Source of the DNA: DASUAS01 sp963841415
Lineage (GTDB): Bacteria > Actinomycetota > Acidimicrobiia > IMCC26256 > DASPTH01
DNA length: 64,000 bases
Direction of reading: 5' to 3'
Assembly (NCBI GenBank): GCA_963841415.1
Contig: CAWJCN010000001.1
Coordinates: 310,001 to 374,000, forward strand
Within the stretch, counting starts at the first letter, position 1. Each line of letters opens with the position of its first letter. Shown here piece by piece: positions 19,183 through 27,627 of the stretch. The notes beneath the pieces are model-generated. The model made no database searches and was not told the DNA's origin. It worked only from the letters and a program-made list of their open reading frames with translations. A program made the position numbers and the translations under genes.

Positions 19183-19686
19183 ATGACCGACGTCGTCCTG
19201 GTGCGATGGCCCGAGGAAACGGAGCGGCTGGAACGGCTGCGGGCCGCGGGCGCCCCCCGTCTCCTCCTGGTGGGCGAGGACCTCGCCGCGCCCGAACCCG
19301 TCGATCCGCTCGAAGACTGGATCCGGCTGCCCGCGGCCGAGGACGACCTCCGGGTCCGGGTGTCGACGCTCGCGTCTCGGGCCGGCCGCACCGCGGTGGC
19401 GCCCACGGTCGACGAGGACGGCCTGCTCCGCTACCGGGGCCGCTGGGTCACCCTCTCCCCGGTCGAGCGCGCCCTGGCCGCCGCCCTCATCGACCGCTTC
19501 AACGCGGTGGTCGGGCGGGACACGCTCGTGCGCCGGGCGTGGCCAGGGGGCAGCCCCACCCGCAACGCGCTCGACGTGCACATGCTGCGCCTCCGCCGCC
19601 GGATCGCGACGCTGGGGCTCGAAGTCCGCACCGTCCGTGCCCGCGGTTACCTCCTCCAAGCACTCGAGCCCAACGGCGTGAGCTGA
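19183..19686 (+). CDS. OmpR/PhoB-type winged-helix regulator with degenerate receiver-like N-terminus
   Basis: 167 aa. The C-terminal half is a Trans_reg_C domain: RWVTLSPVERALAAALIDRF, GRDTLVRRAWPGG, NALDVHMLRLRRRI, VRTVRARGYLL. The first 75 residues are too short for a receiver and show no phosphoacceptor Asp/Lys set, so phosphorylation is unlikely. TACGGT ends 6 nt before ATG 19183 (leaderless). Its TGA shares a base with the antiporter ATG (TGATG), which points to a dedicated regulator of that antiporter. The 11-bp repeats at 19143-19164 are a plausible autoregulatory site. Confidence 0.8.
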   Translation: MTDVVLVRWPEETERLERLRAAGAPRLLLVGEDLAAPEPVDPLEDWIRLPAAEDDLRVRVSTLASRAGRTAVAPTVDEDGLLRYRGRWVTLSPVERALAAALIDRFNAVVGRDTLVRRAWPGGSPTRNALDVHMLRLRRRIATLGLEVRTVRARGYLLQALEPNGVS

Positions 19687-22442
19687 TGGACGTCACCGAC
19701 GTCCTGCTCGACATCCTCATCGTCCTCGTCGCGGCCAAGGTCGCCGCCGAGATCGCCGAGCGCATCAACGTGCCCGCGGTGGTGGCCGAGATCGTCGCCG
19801 GCGTGATCATCGGTCCGTCGGTGTTCGGGCTGGTCGGGGGGGAGCAGACGCTCCAGGTGCTCGGCGAGCTCGGCGTCATCCTCCTCTTGCTCGGCGTGGG
19901 CATGGAGATGGATCTCGGCGAGCTCGGAGCCGTGGGCCGGGCATCCATGACCGTCGCCGTCATCGGCGTGGCGGTGCCCATGCTCGGCGGGTACGGCGTG
20001 GCGGCGTTGCTCGGTCACGACAGCAACCAGTCGCTCTTCATCGGCGCCGCCCTGGCCGCGACGAGCGTGGGCATCACCGCCCGCGTGTTCAGCGACCTCC
20101 GCGCGCTTGCCACCGTCGAGGCCCGCACGGTGCTCGGTGCCGCGGTTGCCGACGACGTGCTCGGGCTCGTGATCCTCACCGTCGTCGTCCGGCTCGTGTC
20201 GGAAGGCAGCGTCTCGTTCGTCGACGTCGCGGTCATCGTGCTCGTCGCCATCGGGTTCCTCGTGGTCACGTCGTTCCTCGGCTCGAAGTTCGCGCCCGCC
20301 TTCTTCCAATTCCTCGATCGGCACGCCAAGTCGGCGGGCACGATGGTCGCGATCGCCCTCGCGTTCACGCTCGCGTTCGCGGAGCTCGCCGACGTCGCCA
20401 AGCTGGCCCCGATCGTCGGCGCGTTCGTGGCCGGCCTCGCGCTCTCGGGGAGCTCGGCCAAGGAGCGCATCGGACGCGAGCTGGCGCCGGTCGGCCACCT
20501 CTTCATCCCGGTGTTCTTCCTCGGCATCGGCATCGAAGCCCATGTCGAGAAGTTCGTGAACCCCGAGGTGCTCGGCATCGCCGGTGCGCTGCTCGTGGTC
20601 GCCGTCATCGGCAAGGTCGTCGCCGCGGTCGGCGTGTTCGGGTCGCCGGGCGACAAGTGGCTCATCGGCATCGGCATGATCCCCCGGGGCGAGGTCGGCC
20701 TGATCTTCGCGACCATCGGACTCAACGAAGGCATCCTCGGCGGCAATCTGTACGCCGCGCTGCTGCTCGTGGTGCTGGTCACCACGCTGATGACCCCTCC
20801 GCTCCTCCGCATGCGCCTCAACCAGATGCGCAGTGGACCGCGGGCGCGTGTCGACAGCACCGCGCCGCGACCGGAGGGCGGGTGGTTGCACATCGACGAC
20901 GGGGTGGTCGATCTGGTCGCGGATCCACCGTCCCGGCTGTCGCTCGACATCTCGTTCGAAGCGGCGGGGATGATCGCACGAGGCGCCCGTCCCGGGCGGC
21001 ACCTGCTCGACTGGATCGGCGAGTGGAGCGACGCGCCGCTGCGGTGGAACGACGACGCGACCAAGCAGCTCTTCGACGTGCTCACCGAGGGCGACGCGCG
21101 CTCGTGGCGCTTCCTCGAGACCACCGGTGTGCTCGAGCGCACGCTGCCTGAGCTCGCGGCCGTCGTCGACCGGCGTCGCAGTGATCCGTTCCTCGTCGAC
21201 CCCGCGCAGATCCTGCGCTTCTCGCTGGTCGACCGCATCAAGGAGCTCGCTACCTCGGACGACCGCGCCGCGGCCGCTCACGCCGCGCTCGACCACCCCG
21301 AGTGGCTGCTGCTCGCCGCGCTCATCCTCGAGACAGCAGGCGAAGAGTCGTCGCCGGTCGAGCTGGCGCGTCGCATCGCGCACCGACTCGATCTGGGTGC
21401 CCAGGCGGAGCTGGAGATCGCGCTGCTCGTCGGCGACTCCGACCTGTTGCGCGCCGCGGCCCGCAAGGTCGACGGGCTCGACGAGGAACGCGTGGTGCCG
21501 ATCGCCATCCACCTCGACTCGGCCGAGCGCACGCGCGCGCTCTACCTGCTCACGCTCGCTCTGGGAGACCTCTCCGCGGTGGACCGCCGCCGACTCGACC
21601 AGTTGTTCCAGGTGCTGTTGCATCTCATCGACCAGCCCGACGTCACCGGTCTCGACGCCCGCAACCTCGTCGAGCGTCGACGCGCGGAAGCAGTGCGCCT
21701 CGGCGGCGATGATCCCCGCGTCGTCGACCGGATCCGACGCGCGCCCCGCGCGTACCTCCTCAGCCAGGACGCGCCCGACATCGCGCGCCAGGCCCGCTTC
21801 GTGGAGCCGGTGCCTTCGAAGGGCGAGGCGAGCGTGGCGGTGCTGACGGTCGAGTCGGCGTCGAACGCAGACAACGGCAGCGAGGCGCGCGATCGCTGGC
21901 GGATCGAGGTGGCGGCGCGCGACCGACCCGGCCTTCTCGCCACGGTTGCGGGCGTGATCGCCGACGCCGGGTTCGACATCCTGGACGCCGCCGTCGCCAC
22001 CTGGGCCGACGGCGCCGCGCTCGACACGGCGCTCGTCCAGCGGACCGTGTCGTCGCCCAACGAGCTCGGCGCGCCGATGCCGCCCGACCCGGTGAAGCTG
22101 GAGTCGGCGATCGTCGCCGGGTTCGACGCACCTCTCGCGTCGCGCCCGAACCCGGACGCCGAACTGAGCTTCGACGACCACGCCTCGCCCTGGTACACGA
22201 TCTGCGAGGTGCGCAGCCCCGACCGGCGCGGGCTGCTCCACAGCCTCACCGCGGCGATGGCGAGCGCGGGGGCCAACGTGCACTCGGCTCGTCTCGTCAC
22301 GATCGCGGGCACCGCCGTCGACCGGTTCGAGCTCACCGACGGCAACGAGCGCAAGCTCGAAGAGGAGGCCAAGGGCGCGGTCGTGCGTGCGGTGCGCGAC
22401 GGTGTGACGGCAAGACGGCGGCTCCTGAGCCGCCGTCGGTGA
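19686..22442 (+). CDS. CPA2 cation:proton antiporter fused to a degenerate GlnD-type HD domain and two ACT domains
   Basis: 918 aa. Residues 1 to about 385 are a Kef-type sodium/potassium:proton antiporter with about 12 membrane segments (VPAVVAEIVAGVIIGPSVFG, GITARVFSDL, AVADDVLGLV, PIVGAFVAGLALS). About 419-715 resembles the helical/HD part of GlnD: WRFLETTGVLERTLPEL, ALYLLTLALGDLS and APRAYLLSQDAPDIARQAR align with GlnD landmarks. The HD motif is replaced (ALILETAGEESSPVEL), so hydrolase activity is unlikely. About 736-810 and 836-910 are ACT domains (AARDRPGLLATVAGVI; VRSPDRRGLLHSLTAAM). There is no nucleotidyltransferase domain. I infer ligand-gated ion exchange through the ACT pair; ordinary KefC-type proteins carry RCK domains instead. 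Confidence 0.8.
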   Translation: MDVTDVLLDILIVLVAAKVAAEIAERINVPAVVAEIVAGVIIGPSVFGLVGGEQTLQVLGELGVILLLLGVGMEMDLGELGAVGRASMTVAVIGVAVPMLGGYGVAALLGHDSNQSLFIGAALAATSVGITARVFSDLRALATVEARTVLGAAVADDVLGLVILTVVVRLVSEGSVSFVDVAVIVLVAIGFLVVTSFLGSKFAPAFFQFLDRHAKSAGTMVAIALAFTLAFAELADVAKLAPIVGAFVAGLALSGSSAKERIGRELAPVGHLFIPVFFLGIGIEAHVEKFVNPEVLGIAGALLVVAVIGKVVAAVGVFGSPGDKWLIGIGMIPRGEVGLIFATIGLNEGILGGNLYAALLLVVLVTTLMTPPLLRMRLNQMRSGPRARVDSTAPRPEGGWLHIDDGVVDLVADPPSRLSLDISFEAAGMIARGARPGRHLLDWIGEWSDAPLRWNDDATKQLFDVLTEGDARSWRFLETTGVLERTLPELAAVVDRRRSDPFLVDPAQILRFSLVDRIKELATSDDRAAAAHAALDHPEWLLLAALILETAGEESSPVELARRIAHRLDLGAQAELEIALLVGDSDLLRAAARKVDGLDEERVVPIAIHLDSAERTRALYLLTLALGDLSAVDRRRLDQLFQVLLHLIDQPDVTGLDARNLVERRRAEAVRLGGDDPRVVDRIRRAPRAYLLSQDAPDIARQARFVEPVPSKGEASVAVLTVESASNADNGSEARDRWRIEVAARDRPGLLATVAGVIADAGFDILDAAVATWADGAALDTALVQRTVSSPNELGAPMPPDPVKLESAIVAGFDAPLASRPNPDAELSFDDHASPWYTICEVRSPDRRGLLHSLTAAMASAGANVHSARLVTIAGTAVDRFELTDGNERKLEEEAKGAVVRAVRDGVTARRRLLSRRR

Positions 22443-22466
22443 CGCAAGGCCCGTAACGTCGCGCTC

Positions 22467-24227
22467 ATGCGAGTGGGCGTCGACACCGGTGGCACGTTCA
22501 CCGACGTGGTCGCCCCCGACGGGCGGGTGCGCAAGCTGCCGTCGACACCCCGCGACCCGTCGCGTGCGGTGCTCGACGCCTGCGCGAACCTCTCCCCGAG
22601 CGTGCTCGCGCACGGCACCACTGTCGCGACGAACGCGTTGCTGGAGCGCCGGCTCGGGCAGGTCGCGCTGGTCACAACGCGTGGGTTCGCCGACGTGATC
22701 GAGATCGCGCGGCAGGCGCGCCCATCGCTCTACGACGCACACGTCGATCGACCCGCGCCGTTGGTACCGCGCGAGCTGCGGTTCGAGGTGGCCGGCCGTT
22801 TCGACGGGCACGGCCGCGAACTCGAGCCGTTCGACGGCGACGTGCCCGAGATCGGCACGGTCGACGCGGTCGCGGTGTGCCTCTTGCACGCCGACCTCGA
22901 CTCGGCTCACGAACGCGCGGTCGCCGCGGTTCTCCGTGCGCGCGGTCACGACGTGGTGTGCTCGCACGAGGTGTCGCCCGAGTTCCGCGAATACGAGCGC
23001 ATCGTGACCACCACCGCCGACGCCGCGCTGCGCGCGGTCTGCTCACCATTCCTCGCCAGCCTGGCGCCGGTCGCGGGCGAGGTGCTCGTGATGACGTCGG
23101 CCGGTGGCCTCGTCCCGCTCGACGAGGCCGCGACGCACCCGGCGCGCCTGCTCCTCTCGGGTCCGGCCGGCGGCGTGCGGGCCGCGGCCGCAGTGGCGAT
23201 CGCGTGCGGCTACGCCGATGCGGTCGCCTTCGACATGGGCGGCACGAGCACCGACGTGTGCCTCGTGCAAGGTGGTGTGCCGGCGCCGACCGCGACGCGC
23301 CAGGTCGCCGGATTGCCGGTGCGGCTGCCGTCGCTCGCCATCCACACCATCGGCGCGGGTGGGGGGTCGATCGCTCGCCTGGACCCCGGGGGCGCGCTCA
23401 CGGTCGGCCCGGAGAGCGCAGGCGCCGAGCCCGGTCCCGCCTGCTACGGCCGCGGCGGCCAGGCTGCAACCGTCACCGACGCCGACGTCGCACTCGGGCG
23501 CATCCCGGGCACGCTCGAGCTGCCGGGGCTGGGGCGCCTCGACCCGAGCGCGGCACGTGCCGCGTTCGAACGTGCCGGGGTCACCGCGGAGGGGGTGGTC
23601 GCGGTGGTCGACGCGGCGATGGCGCGCGCAGTGCGCGTGGTGACCGTCCAACAGGGCGTCGACCCACGTGCCTGTGCGCTCGTGGCGTTTGGTGGCGCCG
23701 GGCCCTTGCACGCGTGCGCGGTGGCGGAGGAGCTCGGCATGCGCACGGTGGTCGTGCCCGCGCGGGCCGGCGTGTTCTCCGCGCTGGGCATCCTGTGCGC
23801 ACCCGAGCAGCGCGAGCTGGTGCAGTCGTGGCCGACGCCGTCATCGCGCGCAGGGCTCGCCGAAGCACGCGCCGTGCTTGCGGCCCACGCAGCCGCGCTG
23901 CTCCCGGGCGGCCAGGTGGAAGGTTGGCTCGACTGCCGATACGTCGGGCAGAGCCACGAAGTGACCGTCGCCGAGCTCGACGAGTTCCCCGCGGTCCACG
24001 CGAGGCGGAACGGCTACGTCCGCGACGGCGTCGACATCGAGGTGCTTGCACTCCGCGCCCGGGTCTCGCGACCCGCCCCACTCGCGATCGACGAGCTCCC
24101 CGCGCCGCAACGCGACACCGTGCGTGGACGGGCGGTCGTGGCCGAACCCGACTGCACCACCTGGGTCGCCGACGGGTGGACGGCGACGCCGGCGCCCACG
24201 GGCGCGTGGATCATGGAGCGCCCGTGA
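22467..24227 (+). CDS. hyuA: Hydantoinase/oxoprolinase subunit A (HyuA family)
   Basis: 586-aa ATP-dependent cyclic-amide or carboxylase-type hydrolase subunit with an actin-like fold. N-terminal GVDTGGTFTDVV, then HGTTVATNALLER, FDMGGTSTDVCLV, and GAGGGSIA..GPESAGAEPGPACYG, all family hallmarks. A little shorter than the usual 650-700 aa. Works with the B subunit, whose GTG overlaps its TGA. TAACGT ends 7 nt before the ATG (leaderless). True substrates in this family include hydantoins, 5-oxoproline, acetone and acetophenone; none can be chosen here. Confidence 0.88.
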   Translation: MRVGVDTGGTFTDVVAPDGRVRKLPSTPRDPSRAVLDACANLSPSVLAHGTTVATNALLERRLGQVALVTTRGFADVIEIARQARPSLYDAHVDRPAPLVPRELRFEVAGRFDGHGRELEPFDGDVPEIGTVDAVAVCLLHADLDSAHERAVAAVLRARGHDVVCSHEVSPEFREYERIVTTTADAALRAVCSPFLASLAPVAGEVLVMTSAGGLVPLDEAATHPARLLLSGPAGGVRAAAAVAIACGYADAVAFDMGGTSTDVCLVQGGVPAPTATRQVAGLPVRLPSLAIHTIGAGGGSIARLDPGGALTVGPESAGAEPGPACYGRGGQAATVTDADVALGRIPGTLELPGLGRLDPSAARAAFERAGVTAEGVVAVVDAAMARAVRVVTVQQGVDPRACALVAFGGAGPLHACAVAEELGMRTVVVPARAGVFSALGILCAPEQRELVQSWPTPSSRAGLAEARAVLAAHAAALLPGGQVEGWLDCRYVGQSHEVTVAELDEFPAVHARRNGYVRDGVDIEVLALRARVSRPAPLAIDELPAPQRDTVRGRAVVAEPDCTTWVADGWTATPAPTGAWIMERP

Positions 24228-25762
24228 CCCCGGCCGAGCTGCAGATCCTCGGCTCGCGGCTGGCGTCGATCGCCGACGAGATGGGCGCAGTGCTGCGCCG
24301 TGCCGCGTCGAGTCCCAACATCAAGGAACGCGCCGACTGCTCCGCCGCGCTCTTCACCGCACGCGGCGAGCTGTTGGCGCAGGCCGAGCACATCCCGGTG
24401 CACCTCGGCTCCATGCCCGCTTCGGTGACCGCCGCGATCGCAACCGGTCTCGTGGCTGAGCTCCTCCTCAACGACCCGTTCGCCGGCGGCACCCACCTCA
24501 ACGACCTGACGATGGTGGCGCCGGTGGAGGTCGACGCCGTGCTGGTCGGCTGGGTCGCCAACCGCGCCCACCATGCCGATGTCGGCGGCACCGCGCCCGG
24601 CTCCATGCCGCCCGACGCGCTGACCATCGAGGAGGAGGGTCTGCGCCTGCCGCCGACTCCGGTCGACGACGCCACCCTCGCGCTCATCGTCGACGCGTCG
24701 CGCACACCGACCGAACGACGGGGTGATCTCGACGCGCAGCGCGGCGCGAACCGGCTCGGCGCCGAGCGCATGGCGGCGCTCGTGCGCGGCCTCGGCGGTG
24801 GCGCGACCTGCGCCGAGCTCTTCGACGAGATCCTGGACTACGGCGAGCGTCGCATGCGCGCCGCGCTGCGCACGTTCCCCGACGGCCGCTTCACCGCGGT
24901 CGACCAGCTCGACTCGGCCGGCCCCCGCGCGGAGCAGCAGACGCCCACCACGATCGCGGTCGAGGTGCGCGTCGCCGGCGAGGAGATCACCTTCGACTTC
25001 ACGGGGACCGATCCCCAGCGACCCGGCAACGTGAACGCAGTGGAGGCGGTCACGGTGAGCGCAGTGGCGTTCGCGATCCGGGCGGTGACCGATCCCACGC
25101 TCCCTGCAAATGGGGGTGCGCTCCGGCCGGTGCACGTGGTCGCGCCGCCGGGGACCGTCGTGGCCGCCGTCCCTCCGGTGGCCGTGGGCGCCGGCAACGT
25201 GGAGGTGAGCCAACGGGTGGCCGACGTGTGCCTCGCCGCGCTCGCGGTCGCACAGGCCGATCGGGTGGGCGCGGCGGGACAGGGGACCATGAACAATGTG
25301 TTGCTCGGCGGCGGCGGCTGGGTGCACTACGAGACCATCGGCGGGGGACAGGGCGGGCGGCCCTGGGCCGACGGCATGAGCGGCGTGCACACCGCGATGA
25401 CCAACACCCTCGACACTCCTGTCGAGGCGCTCGAGCGAGCGCTGCCGTTGCGCGTCCGCCGCTACTCCTTGCGCCGGGGAAGCGGCGGCGGGGGTACGCA
25501 TCCCGGTGGCGACGGCATCTGGCGCGAGCTCGAGGCACTCGCGCTCACCGAGGTGTCGCTGATCACGGAACGACGCACGTCAGCGCCTCCCGGACTCGCG
25601 GGCGGCGAACCCGGATCGCCGGGAGAGAACTGGCTCCTGCCGGGCGGCGACGAGACGCAGGCGCGCCGGCTCCCCGACAAGTGCACTGTGCACCTCGCGC
25701 CCGGGGACGTGCTCCGCGTGCTCACCCCCGGCGGCGGCGGCTGGGGGAGAGTCCGGGAGTGA
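24224..25762 (+). CDS. hyuB: Hydantoinase/oxoprolinase subunit B (HyuB family)
   Basis: 512-aa partner of HyuA. Recognised by MGAVLRRAASSPNIKERADCSAALF (residues about 18-42), AQAEHIPVHLGSM, NDPFAGGTHLNDL, DFTGTDPQRPGNVNAV, and the glycine-rich GGGTHPGGDGIWRELEAL plus TPGGGGWG at the end. GTG 24224 in a GTGA overlap with hyuA gives translational coupling. The two subunits together make the enzyme. The operon ends 8 nt before a convergent gene. Confidence 0.88.
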   Translation: MTPAELQILGSRLASIADEMGAVLRRAASSPNIKERADCSAALFTARGELLAQAEHIPVHLGSMPASVTAAIATGLVAELLLNDPFAGGTHLNDLTMVAPVEVDAVLVGWVANRAHHADVGGTAPGSMPPDALTIEEEGLRLPPTPVDDATLALIVDASRTPTERRGDLDAQRGANRLGAERMAALVRGLGGGATCAELFDEILDYGERRMRAALRTFPDGRFTAVDQLDSAGPRAEQQTPTTIAVEVRVAGEEITFDFTGTDPQRPGNVNAVEAVTVSAVAFAIRAVTDPTLPANGGALRPVHVVAPPGTVVAAVPPVAVGAGNVEVSQRVADVCLAALAVAQADRVGAAGQGTMNNVLLGGGGWVHYETIGGGQGGRPWADGMSGVHTAMTNTLDTPVEALERALPLRVRRYSLRRGSGGGGTHPGGDGIWRELEALALTEVSLITERRTSAPPGLAGGEPGSPGENWLLPGGDETQARRLPDKCTVHLAPGDVLRVLTPGGGGWGRVRE

Positions 25763-25769
25763 CGACAGA

Positions 25770-26399
25770 TCAGACTCTGGAGACACCCGCACGGACCTGC
25801 TGCACGACGGCGTCGGCATCGGCAGACAGCCGTGGTTGCGCCGAGTGCAACGCGTCGGCGACCAGCCCGATCTGCTCGGCGGGCAGCTCGATGCGCCGCC
25901 GGCCCATCGTCATCGCGTTGAGACGCTCGGCGACGAACCGAGTGTCGGCGTAGCGCCGGGGATCGAGTGAGCCGCCGATCCGCCGGAAGCGCTCGGCTGC
26001 AATGCCCTGCGAGTCGGACGGAGCCAGCTCGGCGAGCTCGACGGCGCCGCCGTGGACGGCACCGAGGGTTCGTGTCGCGGTGTCGTGCACGTGCGGATGC
26101 TCCACCAGCGCGCCGTCGAGGATCATCTCGACGCCGGCGTGCGAGCACGCACGCGCCGCACCGCGCCCGACGCCCGCGTCGAGCAAGACGTCGCGGAGTT
26201 GCGCGTTGGCATCGCGGAACCACTCCGACTCGTGGAACACCGCGTCGCACGCGTGGTGGAACTCGACGCCCCTGCCCAGTTCGCCCCCGGGGCGCGCCAG
26301 CCGGACCCGCGCGATGGCCGCGAGGTCGGGGAGCATGCACCCCACCAGAAACTCGACGGGAGCGTCAGGCGCGACCGCGACATGCCCTACCAGGTTCAC
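25770..26399 (-). CDS. AcpH-like (ACP phosphodiesterase family) protein
   Basis: 209 aa. The N-terminus MNLVGHVAVAPDAPVEFLVG-CMLPDLAAI and the segment GRGVEFHHACDAVFHESEWF match the layout of acyl-carrier-protein phosphodiesterases (short N-terminal strand, LGNFLGDF, GI.lHR.iD.fTD.HP), with His and Asp at comparable places. Actinobacterial members are uncharacterised and may do something else. GTG start 26399, with TACGCT ending 6 nt upstream (leaderless). Convergent with hyuB and downstream of greA on the same strand. Confidence 0.5.
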   Translation of the reverse strand: MNLVGHVAVAPDAPVEFLVGCMLPDLAAIARVRLARPGGELGRGVEFHHACDAVFHESEWFRDANAQLRDVLLDAGVGRGAARACSHAGVEMILDGALVEHPHVHDTATRTLGAVHGGAVELAELAPSDSQGIAAERFRRIGGSLDPRRYADTRFVAERLNAMTMGRRRIELPAEQIGLVADALHSAQPRLSADADAVVQQVRAGVSRV

Positions 26400-26447
26400 C
26401 GACCGAGCGTACGCGTGGAGGCACCGACTTCGAAGCCCACGCCGCAG

Positions 26448-26918
26448 CTACCCGGCGGATCGAACGCTCACGATCTCAACCGCGAACGTGCGGCGAGGAC
26501 CCTCGTAGCTCACCGTGTCGCCAGGACCGTGCTCGAGCAGCGCCTGGCCGAGCGGCGACGACGTGGAGAGCACTTCGAACTCTTCGCTGCGCTCCTCGAT
26601 GGAGCCGACGAGGTACGACATCGTCTCCTTGTCGCCGTCCATGCGCACCTCGACGATCGTGCCCGGGGCGACCACTTCACCCGATTGGCCCTCGACCACC
26701 TCGGCGGTGCGCAGGATCTCCTCGAGCTGGCGGATGCGCGCCTCGTTGTGCCCCTGCTCGTTCTTGGCCGCGTCGTAGTCGGCGTTCTCGCGGATGTCGC
26801 CGTGCTCACGCGCGCGCTCGATCCACGCGGAGATCTCCTTGCGACGGGGACCCGACCGCTCGGCGAGCTCCTCCTGAAGCCGGTCGTAGGCCTGCTGCGA
26901 GAGCTGGGATGGAGCCAT
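26448..26918 (-). CDS. greA: Transcription elongation factor GreA
   Basis: 156-aa factor that enters the RNA polymerase secondary channel and stimulates cleavage of backtracked RNA. The N-terminal coiled coil carries the acidic tip GDIRENADYDAAKNEQG; the C-terminal FKBP-like domain includes VRMDGDKETMSYLVGSIEE and STSSPLGQALLEHGPGDTV. TAGCCT (26925-26930, minus) ends 6 nt before ATG 26918, so the mRNA is probably leaderless. The hairpin at 26952-26981 insulates it from the pilin gene upstream. Confidence 0.93.
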   Translation of the reverse strand: MAPSQLSQQAYDRLQEELAERSGPRRKEISAWIERAREHGDIRENADYDAAKNEQGHNEARIRQLEEILRTAEVVEGQSGEVVAPGTIVEVRMDGDKETMSYLVGSIEERSEEFEVLSTSSPLGQALLEHGPGDTVSYEGPRRTFAVEIVSVRSAG

Positions 26919-26951
26919 CGGTGCAGGCTACCGGGTGCACCCGCGGACGCA

Positions 26952-26981
26952 GAAGGGCCCCGTCTGAAGACGGGGCCCTTC
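26952..26981. terminator. Strong hairpin between flp and greA
   Basis: GAAGGGCCCCGTC (26952-26964) pairs with GACGGGGCCCTTC (26969-26981) around TGAA. It is flanked by A/G-rich and C/T-rich bases rather than a long T-run. It probably ends flp transcription on the minus strand. Confidence 0.75.
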
Positions 26982-27008
26982 TTCACTGCCCGATTCTCGG
27001 GCGTCGAT

Positions 27009-27203
27009 TCAGCTCCCCGAGCTCGAGAGCTTCGAACCGGCGTCGTTGAACTTGTTGTTGACCTGGTCCTTGAGGAACACGACGGCCGCGATGACCGCGA
27101 GCGCGATCAGGGCGACGAGGAGGATGTACTCCACCATCGATGCACCACGCTCGTCCTTCGCGAACTTCGCTTCCAACCACGTACGTAGAACGAAGAGGTT
27201 CAT
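27009..27203 (-). CDS. Flp/Fap-type pilin subunit
   Basis: 64-aa class III prepilin. A basic leader (VLRTWLEAKFAKDERG) is followed by the cleavage and assembly region GASMVEYILLVALIALAVIAAVVFL, split here as GASMVEYILL then a hydrophobic helix to residue 45, with the Glu and Tyr typical of Flp pilins. The short polar tail ends SSSGS. ATG 27203. No tad assembly genes are in the window; only a truncated TadE-like remnant lies upstream on the other strand. The 5' region carries phased GGTC repeats. Confidence 0.85.
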   Translation of the reverse strand: MNLFVLRTWLEAKFAKDERGASMVEYILLVALIALAVIAAVVFLKDQVNNKFNDAGSKLSSSGS

Positions 27204-27225
27204 GAGTGTTGCGCCCCTTTCCGAG

Positions 27226-27301
27226 GGTCCGATCTTCAGCGGTCCCCTGCCCTGGGGTCCGACGGCTTTTGGTCTCCGCACGTGGTCTTTCGGTCCCGGT
27301 C
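27226..27301 (-). repeat. Phased GACC repeats upstream of the Flp pilin gene
   Basis: On the plus strand GGTC starts at 27226, 27241, 27256 and 27271, exactly 15 nt apart, then at 27284, 27292 and 27298. On the coding (minus) strand these read as GACC words separated by purine-rich spacers, all within the 100 nt before the pilin ATG. Either a tandem protein site or a structured 5' UTR. Confidence 0.55.
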
Positions 27302-27428
27302 GCGACGGGCTTGACCCAAATTTTTCGAACGTGTCCCTTGCCTCACGATCCTTCAGATGGGCGCTCACCCAGCCCATGACCGCTTGCCAGCGGAACCGTT
27401 CTCGGGGCAGGGAAAGGTGCTGCGACGG

Positions 27429-27578
27429 GTGAGTGCGCAGACCAGGAAGGAACGAGCCGTACGTAGGGCACATGGTGGGCGCGGCGCGTCGTTGGTCGAG
27501 CTCGCCCTCATCCTCCCGATCTTCCTCGTCCTCGTGTTCGGGGTGATCGAGTTCGGCATCACGTTCGTAGCTGGGTAG
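27429..27578 (+). pseudogene. Truncated TadE/TadG-like remnant
   Basis: From GTG 27429 the frame encodes 49 residues: a basic start and then the TadE N-terminal signature GRGASLVELALILPIFLVL followed by VFGVIEFGITFVAG, then TAG. Real TadE-like pseudopilins continue about 100 residues beyond this helix. Reading past the stop gives no TadE-like continuation, so this looks like a decayed gene rather than a single sequencing error. It diverges from the flp gene, with which Tad pseudopilins normally occur. Confidence 0.6.
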
Positions 27579-27627
27579 TTCTGCCTGTCGTCGATCACCG
27601 GGGGCATCATGCTCCTCGCTGGCGGCG

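Noticed and set aside
27204..27420. c-di-GMP-I (GEMM) riboswitch upstream of the flp pilin
   Set aside because: Only fragments such as GGGACACG, GAAAAA and CAAGCCC resemble the consensus; the tetraloop receptor and second stem cannot be laid out.
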